Shown here: piece by piece, positions 12,666-24,000 of the stretch
Layout of the letters: each line of letters begins with the position of its first letter
How positions within the stretch are numbered: the stretch's first letter is position 1
Assembly: GCA_020698575.1 (NCBI GenBank)
Contig: CM036252.1
Span: forward strand, 25,255,206-25,319,205
Direction: 5' to 3'
DNA: 64,000 bases
DNA from: Bostrychus sinensis
Taxonomy: Eukaryota > Chordata > Actinopteri > Gobiiformes > Eleotridae
The notes under the pieces: model-generated
What the model was told of the DNA's origin: nothing
What the model saw: only the letters and a program-made list of their open reading frames with translations
Database searches by the model: none
Made by a program: the position numbers and the translations under genes

Positions 12666-13608
12666 CCAAATCCAGCTCCTCTTCATTTACTTGAGTAAAA
12701 GTATGTATGATGAACAGTAACAGCAGGATTTCTACCAAGGAACTTGCTGTAGAGCGATGCCATTTTGCAAAGTAAAGATCCTATTGATTACAGGATTCAA
12801 TTTTAACAGGGAAGCATATTGGTAATTTTTTTCAATATATATCTAATAATGTGGAGGACCACTGGAGAGTCTGTTTAGTTAAGAGCTCCTGAAAAGACTA
12901 CAGTGGACTCAGTGCTAATCAATCACCAGAATACAGCAGAATACATGGTTAATGAAGCCTTAGACACAGACAGTGTAATGGGTAAGCTCAGGATCAAAGT
13001 AGTGCTCAGACAGATGGACAGTGAAAGAACCTCCTCACTGCTCTAATGGAACCACATTCTCAGGCTTTCACTTTGATCTGCTTTTTTGATGGACATTTTT
13101 TTGCATTTTTTCTTTTTTCCACTACTTCTGCCCCCCATTTGCATAAACTGCTTTAGTCAAAGAGCTGCACTAGCATCAATTAGATCCAGAGCATTATATG
13201 GCTTCTGTTTACATACATACAAGTGCTCTTATGTGACACATTCTGCCACCAAGAAGCATTAATGCAGCTTCAAACAGATGACTGTTACTGAGTGTGACAG
13301 AAGGGAAGGGAACGCCGGAGTGGAACTAATGGCCCATCCAGGACTAGATGACTAATTAGGACTTCAGACTTCTTGTTTTTCTCATGTAATCTTAATGTAT
13401 GAAGGAAACTGTTCGGAATATGGATTAGGAGAGTCTAATTCATCTTCCGTGGTGATGGTTGGAGTTGGCTGCTAATAGACTTTACTGTGAATGAAAACCA
13501 CGTCATCTGTGTCTACACTGAATTTGCATGGTCCACAGTAGTGACATGAAAGTGCCCAAGACATTGACAATATGTGCAGCACTTTTAGGAGTTCTATTTT
13601 AGGTTCTG

Positions 13609-13648
<40 letters not shown>
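13609..13648. repeat. Poly-A tract
   Basis: About 38 consecutive A bases follow AGGTTCTG. It could be the tail of a + strand retroposed sequence, but I recognise no retrocopy upstream. Confidence 0.85.
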
Positions 13649-13649
<1 letters not shown>

Positions 13650-13904
13650 AGTGCTTTTTTCTTCTGTACACTTTAATCCAGTTGCTTATTGGTCAAGAAT
13701 AGTAAGATGCAGTATGGCCTTTTTGTACTGCCATTAGCTTGAGCGAATATAATTATCTCTGTACTATTTTTAGTATTTGTCCCTCATCTGTCTGGATGTA
13801 CTAACTTTATATTTTTATCACCATTGCTGTAAATATAAGTGTTGTTGTGTACAGATCGAATATTCAAATTAAAATAAATGTGTCTGTAAGTGTTATTTTT
13901 GCTA

Positions 13905-14160
13905 TGTCACAATGTTGCAACTTTGTGGCATCTGAAGCTATTTTGTGGAATAACCCACTCTTTGTAATATCTGCTGCACAATGACAAAGCAACTTTGCTG
14001 CACTTGCCATGAAAATATGCCACAGCTTTTTGTCACCTGCCTCGCAAAATTGGCCCAATATAAAACTACTTTTTGTGTTGTGTGCCAAAACCTTGAGACA
14101 TCAAGACAACTTTTGTGGCAACTGCCACAAATTGTTGCTGCTGTCACAAAATGCTAGGTT
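13905..14160. repeat. Patch dense in TTTGTGGC / GCCACAAA motifs
   Basis: Short strings such as CTTTGTGGCA, TTTTGTGGAA, TTTTGTGGCAACTGCCACAAA and TGTCACAAA recur every few tens of bases in both orientations, some as small inverted pairs. A similar patch is at 20530-20765. The frames here read only low-information peptides. It looks like a degenerate minisatellite or the remains of a repeat; I cannot assign it. Confidence 0.45.
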
Positions 14161-14409
14161 AAGATTGAAGTTTTTCCCTCCATCCAGACACAGTTATGGT
14201 GATGGTGATTGATCCAGGTGTCTCATGGTGGCCACACTGACATAATGTTTTAACCACTATACATAGTAAATTTTATGTCGGTACAGTAAAGATGCTGAAG
14301 GCTTAAAAGGAGAAAGTGTTACATACTCAAGTTTATTTGCTGCTTTGATGTTCTTCTTGCTGACTATGTAACCAAACTAAATGGTTACTCTGTTTTTTTC
14401 ATATTTCAG

Positions 14410-15267
14410 GTTACACAGAATGGGGACGACGTGTGTCCTGAGGAGTGTGTTTTGAAGAAACCTTATTTGTCTTCACTCTGGGAGCCGTCAAACTCACCCA
14501 GACAACAGCAGCGTAAAGAGAGGGCTCGATATGATTTTCCCCTGGGGACCAAGGCGTCTGCTCAATCAAGACGTGGAGCTCTCTGAAACCTTTCTCTAAC
14601 AGAGGCAGAACATGTTTACTCGTAAAATGGCACAAGATTGCCTTCCACCGTCTTTTTGAAGAAAGTGAAGAGTGGGCGGCTCAGGGATGCAAAGTGAATT
14701 TCGGTGAGAATAGAGCTCCCGAGAGAGTCACGGCAACACCAACTGTGACAAACAATGCACATTCTTTTTTTGTCTTGGCAACCATTAACCAAAACACCTA
14801 TCTCTGTGTTTGTTAGACAGAGATGAATCACTAATATGTGATCAACTTTAACCAGGGATAATAGTGTGGCCCTGAGACAGATCCTTGTCCTTTTGTCTGC
14901 AAAAGAATTTCATTGACAATATTTTTGACGTGTCTTCTGCAACTTTACAAACTATTAGTTCAGAAGGAAAAGTCACAAAAGACTGTTGTCTCCATCACTT
15001 TTTAAGTTCTATAGGAGAGAGATTTTGTCCAATACCAATACCTCACCTTATTTTGAACTACGTTTTCTGAACAGATAATAGTCTCTGCCCATACACTGCT
15101 AACAACACTTGTAAGCTTTCTCACAACATTCAGCTGAAGAATAAATGTGGAACAACTTCACATTTGATATTTTTTGTTTTTAAAGAAGATCCCCCAGTTT
15201 GATGCTATAATAAAAAGGGCCTTCCTCTTTTTTTGTACTTATTTTACAAACCAAATTGTAAGACACA
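14410..15267 (+). other. Candidate 5' UTR exon of the somatostatin receptor
   Basis: The exon would begin after the polypyrimidine-AG acceptor at 14409 and run into the receptor start codon. It contains several upstream ATGs (the first at about 14419) that open only short frames. Alternatively it could end at the donor-like TTCG/GTGAGA near 14702, with a further intron closing at TTGTAAG just before ACACAATGG at 15262. The coding exon itself is intronless. No transcript evidence is available, so the boundaries are inference. Confidence 0.4.
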
Positions 15268-16374
15268 ATGGATTTTAACGTGAGCTTTGACTATGGGGCT
15301 TATCCCACCGGACTGCCCTATAACACAAGCCTGGACTATGAGGACTACTACCAAGAACCTGATGCAAGCAAAATCATCATCCCCTCTATTTATGCTTTAG
15401 TGTGCTGTGTGGGTCTGATCGGCAATGCTATGGTCATCTACGTCATTCTGAAATATGCCAAAATGAAGACAGCTACTAACATTTACATCCTGAACTTAGC
15501 CATAGCCGATGAGCTGTTTATGCTAAGTGTACCGTTTCTTGCTACAGCAACCGCCGTGCGCCACTGGCCGTTTGGTTCGCTCATGTGTCGGCTAGTTCTA
15601 AGTGTCGATGGAATCAATATGTTTACATCAATATTTTGCCTTACGGTTTTAAGCGTGGACCGTTATGTAGCAGTGGTCCATCCCATCAAGGCGGCACGCT
15701 ACCGCAGGCCAACAGTAGCCAAAGTGGTCAATGTCTGCGTCTGGGGGCTATCGCTAATCGTCATACTACCAATCATTATCTTTGCTGACACTGTTCCTGC
15801 ACAAGATGGCGGCGTGGATTGTAACTTTATGTGGCCCGAAGCGGCTTGGTCAGAAGCATTTGTGGTCTACACCTTCTTGTTAGGGTTTCTGCTACCAGTT
15901 GGAGCGATCTGTTTATGCTATTGCTTAATGGTAGCTAGGATGCGAGCAGTCGGGCTAAAAGCGGGCTGGCTACAACGGCGACGATCAGAGAAGAAAATAA
16001 CACGAATGGTTCTTCTAATCGTAGCAGTGTTTGTCCTTTGTTGGATGCCCTTCTATATTGTCCAGCTAATTAGCGTGTTCCACCGGCCCCCAGACCCTAT
16101 GATCACACAGCTCTTTGTTATTCTCAGCTACGCTAACAGTGGAGCTAATCCCATCCTTTACGGTTTTGTGTCGGACAATTTTCGGAGATCCTTCCAGCGT
16201 ATTGTGTGTTTTCGCTGGCTGGAGAATGGTCTTGAAGCAGAGCAGGTGGACTATTGTGCTGTAGCAGTAAAAAGACAAACCACCTGTGGGCCGTTGGATT
16301 TCCCCAAGGATTATCTGGCATCTGACATGGTGTTCCGTAACGGGACGTACACCTCACGCACAACAACAGTGTGA
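15268..16374 (+). CDS. sstr6: Somatostatin receptor of the SSTR1/4/6 group (likely subtype 6)
   Basis: Seven-transmembrane Gi/o-coupled receptor for somatostatin-family peptides at the plasma membrane; 368 residues in one exon, normal for the family. N-glycosylation sites are at N4 and N19. Predicted helices are roughly 37-62, 71-95, 108-130, 152-172, 195-222, 245-270 and 277-302. Visible landmarks are the ligand-contact Asp (D114) in helix 3, DRY at 131-133, the conserved Cys pair C107/C185, NPILY at 294-298, a probable palmitoyl Cys at C314 and a C-terminal class I PDZ ligand (TTTV). The second extracellular loop and helix 5 (ADTVPAQ, WPEAAW, FVVYTFLLGFLLPV) resemble SSTR4, while FRNGTYTSR near the end resembles SSTR1. 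Because SSTR4 is reported lost in teleosts and SSTR6 retained, sstr6 is the best guess. Oddity: the SSTR signature in helix 7 reads YANSGANP instead of YANSCANP. The family is certain; the subtype is less so (about 0.65). Confidence 0.96.
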   Translation: MDFNVSFDYGAYPTGLPYNTSLDYEDYYQEPDASKIIIPSIYALVCCVGLIGNAMVIYVILKYAKMKTATNIYILNLAIADELFMLSVPFLATATAVRHWPFGSLMCRLVLSVDGINMFTSIFCLTVLSVDRYVAVVHPIKAARYRRPTVAKVVNVCVWGLSLIVILPIIIFADTVPAQDGGVDCNFMWPEAAWSEAFVVYTFLLGFLLPVGAICLCYCLMVARMRAVGLKAGWLQRRRSEKKITRMVLLIVAVFVLCWMPFYIVQLISVFHRPPDPMITQLFVILSYANSGANPILYGFVSDNFRRSFQRIVCFRWLENGLEAEQVDYCAVAVKRQTTCGPLDFPKDYLASDMVFRNGTYTSRTTTV

Positions 16375-16570
16375 CCTTCTGAAGGACTATTGAACACACA
16401 GATGTTTTCTTAATCTATAAAAGTGATGTCTGCCTATGTGTTTTTTATTCTGTCAAAATATATAAAGAAAGATTTAAATTGTATGTAAATGATATGACTT
16501 ATTGTCAAAGAACAGAGGTACCCGACAACCTGCCATAGAATAGAGCTACACTGTCCTTCACCGGTCAGCT

Positions 16571-16955
16571 TAAAGGGGCATTTTTTCAGGCTTTTTGAAA
16601 TAGGTTTGGGCACCTTTGCATTAGTATTTCATGTTTTATAACTTAAAATAACATAGATGTATGGGAAACCTCTTCTGTTGGGGATCCGCTACTATTACTT
16701 TGCAGAGAATGCCTGGATTAGGTGCCTCATGTCCCCTGCTGGCAACGGTGGGGAATGGACAAAGGATAAAATGGCTATTTAGCAAGGCTAATAGCAACAT
16801 GATTGCTAACAGATAGATAAATGAGCTGACTGGTTTGTAGTGATGACAATTTAAAAGCTAAAATGATTAGAACATGTCTGGTGATGATGTATGGGCTTTA
16901 GAAACGCGGAGGAGCACTTCCTGGTTTCATGTGTCAATGTAGAGTGATGAGACCA
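16571..16955 (+). repeat. Dispersed repeat family X, copy 1
   Basis: It begins GGGGCATTTTTTCAGGCTTT and includes CATTAGTATTTCATG then TTTTATAACTTAAAATAA, CCCCTGCTGGCAAC, GCAACATGATTGCTAACAG and CACTTCCTGGTTTCATG. Two other copies are in the window: 34455-38310 (split by a LINE) and 41205-42185 on the - strand (split by a hAT element). Comparison gives a unit of roughly 450-500 bp. No coding capacity or clear terminal repeats are visible, so the class is unknown. This copy diverges from the others after about 16955. Confidence 0.7.
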
Positions 16956-16982
16956 TGGATGTGTTATAGAACTGGATATGAA

Positions 16983-17097
16983 TGACGTCATGCAACACTT
17001 CTGTGTTGTGTGGCCCATAGAGCAGGCGCACTGCAGCCCTCTAGCAAGCGCGCTCTTGCTTCATGTACTGTGTGATCAGCTCTGACCAATGACGTCA
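16983..17097. promoter_or_regulatory. Two perfect cAMP-response-element palindromes
   Basis: TGACGTCA occurs at 16983-16990 and again at 17090-17097, the second directly after a CCAAT pentamer. The intervening sequence is GC-richer than its surroundings (GGCGCACTGCAGCCC, AAGCGCGC). These match the consensus for CREB/ATF binding. They could mark an enhancer or a promoter downstream of the receptor, or be part of an unrecognised repeat. Function is inference. Confidence 0.35.
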
Positions 17098-19345
17098 CAT
17101 ACCGTGAAAAGTTATTTTTAGCCAAATTAAAGATTTCGAAGAGGAAAGAAGTCCACGGTGTAAAAATAGATAATAAACACTTCAAAATCCAACCATTTTC
17201 TCACCTGTAGGTGCCCTGTCAGCTGAGCAACAGGTGTTTCTTTTTACATTGCGCTCTATGCGCTCTTCTTTTTGATAAACAACACATAACATGGTAAAAA
17301 GCTCAGAAATGTTGATATGGGACCTGTTGAAAGAAAATGCATAGTTTTTTTGTGATGACAAACAATGAGGGCAGTTAGGTTGGATTTAAGCTAGGGTTGC
17401 TTTCAAAGACATGGATACTATAAGTTACATAGAAGGTTTTAGTTTAAAAATCTTACATTCAGGTTTTAAAGCGAGATGAATACATTAGTGTTGATCTTTT
17501 GAACTTTTGGCTAGCTGCCACTATTTTAGCTGCTACCTTCAAAGGTGTCTTTCAAGCCTTGGTTTCAGGAACAGTCGTTATATTGAACAGAGTGTGCCAG
17601 TGTCTGTCATGAATGTTGTTATTGTACGTTGTTCTGCAGATTGAATGTTAGCTTTAGTAGCTGGCCACTGCAGACTTTGCTAACATTCTAGCACTTTCAA
17701 AATCTGTATACTGTATATCAAAAAAGGTTACTTTTAACACTGTTAACTGAACACTTTCTTAATATTGTTTGATTGTGACTGCACTGAAGTTATTAGAAAT
17801 GTAGCTAGCTCTGATGGGAGATCTTGGGTTGGTGAGGGGTTTGAGACATGTGGTGCAGATTTTTTTGGTTTATACCATGTGTCCAGCCCTATATACAGGG
17901 ACATTAATGAAAGCACTGACAATCAGAATGAATTCATGGGATATTAAAACAATAGTATAAGGTAACTAAACAAGATGCTCTACCTGATTTTGTTTTCTCT
18001 CTTGTTTTTATTCAGTTAATAGCAGGATAATAGAACTCATTGCTGAAAAAATGAGACCGCGACCTCATCTGGATACATTTTTTTTAAGTCTTTTTGTGAC
18101 ATAGGGGGAACAAGAGCAGGGAGTGAATTTTTTCTTACCAATCACATGCTAAGAACAAAGGAGGATGGTGCAATTTGTATGAGGGATACCTTTATTGGTT
18201 GAGTTCAAGCTGATGAGTGTCTTTATACACTGGAGTAATGGCAGTGACAAGTCTGACTGGATAGATAACAATTCCAGCGCTGGCCTCAACTACTTACGCA
18301 CAAAACAGCAAAAAAAAAAAAAAGAAAAAAGAAAAAAAGAAAAACAGAGACAGAAAAAAGAGATGCAAAGCTCAAATCTGTTATTAAACGTAATAAAACT
18401 CAAATACATGAGAGGAAAGGAGGAGAGCTTTTCCAAACTTTTTTCCCCTACAATCTTAGAAATGTAGGTAGTGTGCTTTGAAGGCCTAGGCTACATGTAC
18501 ATAGATATTTTTTATAAACTATTATTCTATATCTCCATTTAAAAAAAATCTCTTAAAAAGAGCATTGAGCTGTAAAACCCACTAGTTTGGGTTTGAACAG
18601 ATAACTCTTTATATTGCAAATAAACTGTCAGAACAGTGCCGGTATTAAAAACTGTAAAAAAGTGTGTTTGTGAAATATTTGTTTACATATAGCCAGGCCC
18701 TAAGTCTCTGTGACAGGCAAATTAGGATGTATATAAAATATTTATACATCCTATTTTTTTAAACTCAAGCCTGAATGTAAAGCACAGCTGAATGTAAGCA
18801 CAAAGCTAATGGTTTTATGTAGATGGTGTTGTGAATAAGTCTTGTAGCTTAATCACTGCAGGAAGTTTTGCTCTAATTTATTAGATTTGACTTTCTGGAT
18901 GTAAGAGTTTCTCCATTAAATTAAGTTCTATCATCTGTCAAGAATTATATTTGTATATGCACATGCTTCTGTATATATGTATATGAACAACATATTTTGA
19001 ATTGATCTATAGTGCAATTTACAGATAACTAAATTAAATTATTTAAATTATTAAATGCTCTTGTAACTAAATTGCTCCAAGTTGTTCTGTGAAGTGTGAT
19101 TCGTAAAATGCTTGACAATGTTAAATTGTAAAAGGTTCATGTTTCATAAATAATATATATTTTTATACTGAAGGTGAAGAATTGTTTAGATATTATTATG
19201 TTTGATGATGGTGTCTGCTTATGCCTTTGTGTATTGATCTGTTCATGTTTACTGTTGTTGGTTGGTGTTTTACCAAAGCCATTAGTTTACCTCATGGCCA
19301 TCTTGACTGTCTATTTGTATGTTCACTTTATGTAAAATAAAAACT

Positions 19346-20529
19346 CATATTTTCAACCCTGAACTCACTGTTGTTTGTAAAAGCTGTGTTCTGAAAGGAG
19401 AAAGTTAATTGTAGAGTAACTTTTTTTTTTTTTTTTTTGCTTTGTAGAGCACATTTAACAACACAAATAAGGTAAGTTTGAAAACATTTTTTAAATATTA
19501 ATGTGAAAGAATTCTGTATACAGAAGGTAAACAGAGGACATTGGTGACACTGGAACACACAGTATCAGGAGACTCTCTTCTTATTGGCTACTGCTTCATC
19601 AACATTAACTGTGTGTACATACACTGCATCTCATTTATATTTAATTCAATTCATTAAACTTTATTGATCCCTGGGGGAGAATGATTGTTTAAAACTAAGT
19701 GATTATGGCAGTGGAAGCATAATGAAGGATAAATATTTCTGCTCGCCTGTAGTCACCAGCAGAGAGAAGCAACCACAGGCGCTATGTGGTCCTGTGTAAT
19801 ACTCATATATATTTAATTAAAACCAAATGAACTTTGAGTACAATATGCCTTTTCTTCAGCTCAGCTCTGTGTAATATTAGTGAAAACATCATAAAGTATG
19901 ACTCGGAGGGTCTACCGCAGTGATCCCCACAGTGGATCCATGTTTAACACCAGAGGCCACTCTCAAATGGAGCTAATTGGAACAGAGTGTGAAGTCAGTG
20001 AGACAGGCCTGTAAAACTGGTCCTGGTGCTATGTGTCCACAGTCAGGGCTTTATAGAGCAGTTCAGTCTCACTCACTGTTTATAAGAGACTGGAGAGATT
20101 CAGTCTACTGTCTGAGTCTGTTTAATTGGAATGACTGTAATTAGACTTTCTTATAGTTGAGGTAAACACCTGGATAATGTGATTCATGCTACTGATTACA
20201 AAAGTTTATACTAAAGCTTATACAACTAAATTGTTATTACATTATGAATTGATAGTAAATTGAATAGTCTCAAAGAAGTATGCAGTCTTTTACATGTTTG
20301 GTTTATTAATGTCACATGTCCCTAAGCTCTAAAACAAAAGAGTCATAAATTAGTAATATTTACATCAAGCCAGTGACAGCTCTAAAGACTCACCTTAAAC
20401 ACTTTACCCACATCTCCAAACTATACCCTAGGTTTTATAGAACATACAGCACACAAGCTCACTCATTTAGTGTCAGTGGCAGCAATTCATTGTTTCTGTG
20501 GCAGGATGAGCTGCATAACATCATAAAGT
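19346..20529. other. Unassigned DNA
   Basis: No gene is recognised. A poly-T run lies at about 19420-19438. At 19640-19685, TTATTGATCCCTGGGGGAGA resembles a motif common at the ends of fish retroposons (TTTATTAATCCC...GGGGAAA), so a small repeat remnant is likely. The rest is plain non-coding sequence. Confidence 0.4.
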
Positions 20530-20766
20530 ATAAATTGCCAAACTTGCCACACTTTGTGGCACAAGCCAGACAGCATGCTTTAACTTTTACACCACTTGCC
20601 ACAAGATAAACCAGAGGTTTATGGCTGGCTCCAGTGCCTCCTACAAATTTTGAATTTGTGGCTCACAAGATAAGCCAGAGGTTTGTGGCTGGCTACAAGT
20701 TTGTGACATGTGTGCAGCATCTCTTCTGGGAGATGCCACAAAGTACACACAAAGATGCCACACATA
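20530..20766. repeat. TTTGTGGC / GCCACAAA patch with a tandem pair
   Basis: Contains many copies of GCCACA and TTTGTGGC in both orientations. Two direct copies of ACAAGATAAACCAGAGGTTT...GGCTGGCT start at 20601 and 20665, a 64-bp offset. A related patch is at 13905-14160. It ends where the - strand SINE begins. I cannot assign it to a family. Confidence 0.5.
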
Positions 20767-21066
20767 AAATAATAATAACGCAATGGATTTATATAGCACC
20801 TTTCTAAATATGCAAAGTGCTTTACATTGCATTATTTATTCTTCACTCACAGCTGCCCTGGGGCAGACTGACAGGAGTGTGGCTGTCATTTTGCACCTGT
20901 GGCTACCACCAAACACACTCACACTGAAACATTCATACATAGGCAAGGTGGGTGAAGTGTCTTGCCCAAGGACACAACAACAGTATGCAAAAGCCAGTAG
21001 CGGGGCTTGAACTACCAACCTTCAGGTTAGTGCACAAACGTCTCTACCAACTCAGCTACTTCCTCC
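20767..21066 (-). repeat. tRNA-derived SINE with L2-type tail (reverse copy)
   Basis: Read on the - strand it has the same plan as the SINE at 12158: a tRNA-like head (GTAGCTGAGTTGGTAGAGAC and GGTTGGTAGTTCAAGCCCCG), then TCCTTGGGCAAGACACTTCA, the body with TGTGAGTGTGTTTGG and GTCTGCCCCAGGGC, and the tail AAAGTGCTATATAAATCCAT in slightly diverged form. It ends in a short TTA repeat. Open frames across it are not genes. Confidence 0.85.
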
Positions 21067-24000
21067 AGAGTCATCAGTGCACATTGTTGCAGTATTTACT
21101 ATTTACTTATGTGTCTCATATACAGAGCCTGTAGCCTCAGTAACTGCCTGGAAAATATGAAACTAAATCTAATCTTTAGACAAATCAGGGTAAGGATTAG
21201 ATCACACAATCTTTTTCATTTGGTTGTGCTGCAGCCTGCCCTGCTGAGTGTGAATACATCAGCCAACATGTTTACATCACAGTGTGAGCGCCGCAGTGCA
21301 ATTATCCCACAGCTCTTGAAGAGGCACTGGTCCATGACAATATGGCTGCTGCATCACTGTATGCAGCTCAGCATGGAGCTGGTCATAGTCGGGCAGGAGC
21401 AATCAGTGCACGCATGCAGCTCCTGCAGGGCTTTGCTCTACAGCACACAGGAGTTCTAGGGTTTTTACAGTAACACTCACATCAGGACTGACTCAGCTAC
21501 ACAGGGCAGAGGTGGAGCAGAGAATGGGAGCTGATGAGCATGTTACATGAACAGTTCACTTCTCAGTAAACCAGACTTTTCACACCTTGTCTGTGTATTT
21601 AGGTTTCAGTTAAAGCTAATATAGTCGGTAGTCATATAGTCAGTTGGTTTAACATACTTTACACTTCATTTGGTTTAATGAGCCAAAACTCCTCACCTGC
21701 AAAGGTTCACATGTATACAAGATCACTGGATTAAAAAAAAAAAAAAAAGATTGCAGATTGCACCTTTTATGTCATCTCATCTACAAACTATACTGTACTT
21801 GTGAAAAAATAAGAATGATCCCAACATGCTAACTAATCACAACATATAGTAAATAGAATAAATATAATACACAATATAGTAAATTGATAATTTTGGTTTA
21901 ATGATCTAATTAACACAAACTTAAAAATGAATTATTACAATAGATTTTGCTTGTGTTTCCATTTGAACATTTTCCGTGGGTTGATAAAGAGGACAGCCTT
22001 CTGCAGCAGAATTGTTCTTTTCCTCTGCAAATAGACTGTTCATCCAGTTGCTCTGTTTTCTCACTTGACAACAAACATGGTCTGAAGAGGCTCATGTTGG
22101 AATCCCAGCGCCCCACATCTGCTTCTCATCTGCCCCCCCCCACCACCACCACCCCCACCCCACCCCCCGTCCCGCTGCCTTCCTGCCCCGCGCCTGTCAC
22201 TGAATACTGAATTGATTGCAGGTCCCGCCTCGAGGTGCGCAGGCGAACACTCAACTTTGTGTTTGTGGAAGAGAATAGACTCTGACTTCCCTTCACCTGA
22301 ACTGCAGTCACAGCACGCCTGCAGCTAACCCTTAGCCTCACGCTAACTCAATGCTAATCAACTTGAAACACATTTATTTTCTTTTAAGAGACAGAAATAT
22401 TTGAACAAGCCAAGCACAGACTTAAAATTAGAGACTAAAAAAAGATAAACAGAAATGTAATAGTTGTTGCCCCTTGGTTATAACCTCCATGTCGAATCCA
22501 CCCAGCTCATTTTATTAAATGCTAACAGCAGATGTCTGGAGTCCACAGTGAGCCATAGCCCAGACCAGTGGCTCATTCATGTATTCATTTATTGATGGTG
22601 AAAATTGATTCTAAAAATGTATGCAAGTTTGAGAGCATTTGCATAATAAGCAATACATATATGATTTTAAAAAGAGAATAAAATAAAAGAAAAACGAAGA
22701 AATATTCCAGATCCAGCAGGCCAGCATCTGTTACATAAAACCTGACATTTTGACAAGTTTGAAGCTGACTTTTAAAACATTAAGCTGCTAAAATATGCTA
22801 GCTTTGTTTACTCCAAAAAAGGCAGCACATTTTCACATCCACTGTTGGAATACCATTTATTTATCACAAGAACAAACTGCATTTGATTAAACCAGCATTT
22901 TATCCTTTTATTGCAAGTCTCTGTGAGGATTAGCTAGCAACCAATCAACTCGCAGCAGTACATTGCTCCACCTTTTCCAAAGAATTTCAAAGTGATCCCA
23001 GAGCTGAAAGTAGCACAGTTTGGCACCCTTTCTGAGAACAATTCAGACCACTTTCGGAAGTGAAAATACCTCCAAAATGTATGGGTCCTGCTTTTGTGGT
23101 ATGACCCTCCCTTTTTGTGTTTTATGGGACTAGTGAAGTGTGCCCCCTCCTTTCTCACAGGAGATTGGATTCTTCAACTTAGAGTGAAAACTGTAGCTAA
23201 CTCTCCATACATAAGACACACTTTTAGTTTAGTAGCACACCAACATGAAATGACGCTTCCCCAGTTCGAGTTGTGACTCTTGGGATGAGCAAAAATGCCA
23301 GATGTCCACAGGATCTGAGAGGGTTCAGATCTTTTGTAACTTCTTTTAAGTTTATTCTCTCAAAGGGAGCCAGTGTGGAGTGATGTCATACTTCCTGTTT
23401 TTGGTCAGGACCTGAGCAGCAGCGCTGAGTAAACTTCTGCAGAGCACTGTGAGCAGAGGTAATCTCACCGTCTGCAGATGAAAACACAGATAATGTGATA
23501 GGTCCTCTGTTGACTCTACCCTGTTTCACTGTGGTCATGTTTTTAAAAGGTAAAGGGTCAGTGAGGTTATGTGTGTGTGAAATTTCTCGAGATGAAGACA
23601 CTTTTTTTAGCAAAGGCAATGCTCTGTGGAAACCAAGGCATTTTATCACTTCATTAAAAATAATAGCTTTGTTTGAATTTGATGGCTGCCAACTAAAGGC
23701 TGCCAAAAAAATGATGGCACTATTTTCCAACTAATTACTTTAATTGGTAACATTTCAATAGGATGTCTGCATATAAAAGGAGCATTTTAGAAAGGCAGAG
23801 TGTGTACAGTATTATTAGTTTTGGATGCTGGTGATCTTTGGTCCCTGCCCCCAATGGACACAGTTTGCACAAATCCAACTTATTACTCTATCATGCAGAC
23901 CAGAGGCCATGTGTGAACATGATCCACAAATACCTCTGGGTTTGTTTGTTTTTGTTTGTTTATTTGTTTGTTTTCAAATTTTGATTAATCTGACCATGGG

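Larger units (their letters stand above)
2992..14409 (+). other. Candidate first intron of the receptor gene, filled with dispersed repeats
   Basis: The interval runs from a GTAAGT donor at 2992 to a TTTTTTTCATATTTCAG acceptor ending at 14409. No coding exon is recognised inside. It holds a poly-T run (about 3670-3692), a GTT tract (about 3911-3932), several SINE and RTE-type LINE fragments, a CA microsatellite, a hAT-like relic, a poly-A run and a TTTGTGGC-rich patch, most listed separately. Stretches with nothing assignable include roughly 5000-6500, 7370-8600, 10120-11900 and 12700-13600. The interval is an intron only if the exon pairing is right. Confidence 0.35.
16375..19345 (+). other. 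Downstream region / possible long 3' UTR of the receptor
   Basis: No AATAAA lies close to the receptor stop codon. The first convincing polyadenylation context is at 19336-19341 (AAAATAAAAACTC), followed by a GTTGTTTGT-rich stretch. This allows a 3' UTR of about 3 kb that includes a dispersed repeat at 16571-16955. Short A-rich runs, for example at 18310-18350, produce a Lys-rich frame with no meaning. No other gene is seen. Confidence 0.35.

Noticed and set aside
16066..16399. Minus-strand frames over the end of the receptor
   Set aside because: They are shadows of the receptor coding region.
21109..21459. 116-codon frame on the + strand
   Set aside because: It has no recognisable domain, begins without a convincing start context, and the region could equally be non-coding.
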